Source: Deltaproteobacteria bacterium (GTDB lineage: Bacteria > Myxococcota_A > UBA9160 > SZUA-336). Taken from it: a DNA stretch of 64,000 nucleotides. How positions within the stretch are numbered: position 1 is the first letter of the stretch; every line of letters starts with the position of its first letter. The stretch is taken from NCBI GenBank assembly GCA_029261895.1, contig JAJDAK010000048.1:1-64000 (forward strand), in the 5' to 3' direction. Positions 63,394 to 64,000 of the stretch are shown piece after piece. A model generated the notes under the pieces. The model had not been told where the DNA came from. It saw only the letters and a program-made list of their open reading frames with translations, and ran no database searches. The translations under genes and the position numbers were made by a program.

Positions 63394-64000
63394 CTACTCC
63401 TTTGTCTTTACTCGGCGATGAACTTCGAGCGTGTCGTGTTCCAAATCGGTGATCGCTTTACCATCTTCAATGCGATAGGGATTCCCTTCGGGATCGCGCG
63501 GCAACAACGACGCAAAGCCACCGACCAGGAGTTCATTGAGATGCCCCGGCGGCGCACCACGCGCCGCCCGATAGCGCTCGATCGCGGCATTCAGCCGACC
63601 TAAGTCGCGTTGAATCACCAGATCGCGCAATCGCTGCCTTAGCCTTTCCTTGGTCTCCTCATGCGCGGTTTCCTGGATGCGCGCCGCGACAAAGGCGATG
63701 GCGGTATCGGGATCGCCCGCGTTCGCGAGCAGACGTGAGGCCAGCAGCGGCAGATACGTTGGCCCACCGGGTAGTTCGGTAGCACGCTGTATATGCTTCG
63801 CGGCCCGCTCATACTCGCCAAGATCCGCGTACAGCGTGTAGCCCAGCAGAAAGTGCAACTTCCACCAGTCGATGTGCTTCACGCCCTTCTCGAGTAGCGT
63901 CACCGCACGTTCGTAATCAGGACGCAGCACCGTGAGCGCGCTGTGCATGACCGAGTAGGCAGTCTTAAACGTGGGATCAATGTCGGTGACGAGCTCACCC
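63394..64000 (-). CDS. TPR-like protein (5' end beyond window)
   Basis: The frame is open to the right edge. The visible 201 residues begin ELVTDIDPTFKTAY, so the gene starts outside. Helical repeats (LLEKGVKHIDWWKLHFLLGYTL, GEYERAAKHIQRATEL) resemble TPRs. The C-terminus has PPGHLNELL...LPRDPEGNPYRIE, a motif also found at the end of GspG-like pseudopilins. It ends 9 bp before the ABC ATPase and is probably in its operon. Confidence 0.75.
   Translation of the reverse strand, partial: GELVTDIDPTFKTAYSVMHSALTVLRPDYERAVTLLEKGVKHIDWWKLHFLLGYTLYADLGEYERAAKHIQRATELPGGPTYLPLLASRLLANAGDPDTAIAFVAARIQETAHEETKERLRQRLRDLVIQRDLGRLNAAIERYRAARGAPPGHLNELLVGGFASLLPRDPEGNPYRIEDGKAITDLEHDTLEVHRRVKTKE

Overview
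The window reads as one chromosomal segment of a Gram-negative bacterium. It encodes an LptD outer-membrane assembly protein, an intimin-type beta-barrel, a type IV pilus secretin and several lipoproteins. Base composition is moderately GC-rich and gene packing is dense, with many 1-8 nt overlaps. The pilMNOPQ-aroK-aroB order, sigma54-type pilus regulators, HDOD and degenerate HD-GYP response regulators, a Roadblock/LC7 protein and large cysteine-rich secreted proteins together suggest a deltaproteobacteria-like lineage (Desulfobacterota, Myxococcota or Binatota). That placement is inference. No phage, IS element, CRISPR array or rRNA was seen; one tRNA is present.

Layout. 1-2718 (-): three overlapping response-regulator genes. 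2.9-8 kb (-): secreted and surface proteins, including a cysteine-rich protein and an inverse-autotransporter beta-barrel with a small secreted partner. 8.2-12.6 kb (-): a PAS histidine kinase, an FkbM-like protein, a large secreted protein and a glutathione S-transferase. 12.6-17 kb: a thioredoxin-like ferredoxin (+), a 661-residue secreted cysteine-rich protein (-), and a four-gene (+) module of PspC, ECF sigma, anti-sigma and PspC. 16.9-25.9 kb (-): lptD followed by a fully overlapping trpE-G-D-C-(FB)-A operon with trpF fused to trpB. 25.9-31 kb: a cNMP-like protein with TlpA and CcdA, dCTP deaminase, a decayed dtd fragment, a GDPD phosphodiesterase and queG. 31-38 kb: trmL (+), then an (-) operon of an ArsR-methyltransferase regulator, metH, a MaoC hydratase and a CitE-like lyase behind a visible promoter/operator dyad. 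38-43 kb: a TPR membrane protein with a GT2 glycosyltransferase, a DUF4124 protein, a TetR/SDR pair with repeated half-sites, and tRNA-Gly. 43.2-64 kb (-): a long pilus/shikimate block. Read from the right it runs ABC transporter, pilD, pilS, pilR, an Ig-like lipoprotein, an XRE regulator, pilMNOPQ, aroK, aroB, TPR, Roadblock, aroQ, a LipM-like transferase, a large TPR protein and an ExeA-like ATPase.

How the genes work together. The 43-62 kb block supplies the inner-membrane platform, secretin, prepilin peptidase and two-component control of a type IV pilus, interleaved with three aromatic-pathway genes. No pilin or pilus motor ATPase is in view. The aro genes feed chorismate to the trp operon 25 kb away. 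metH is transcribed with its own likely SAM/SAH-responsive regulator. I recognise no single wholly new system. The best candidates for new biology are the zinc-ribbon PspC/ECF module, the ArsR-methyltransferase promoter/operator, the Roadblock-TPR insertion in the pilus block, and the passenger-less intimin barrel with its partner.
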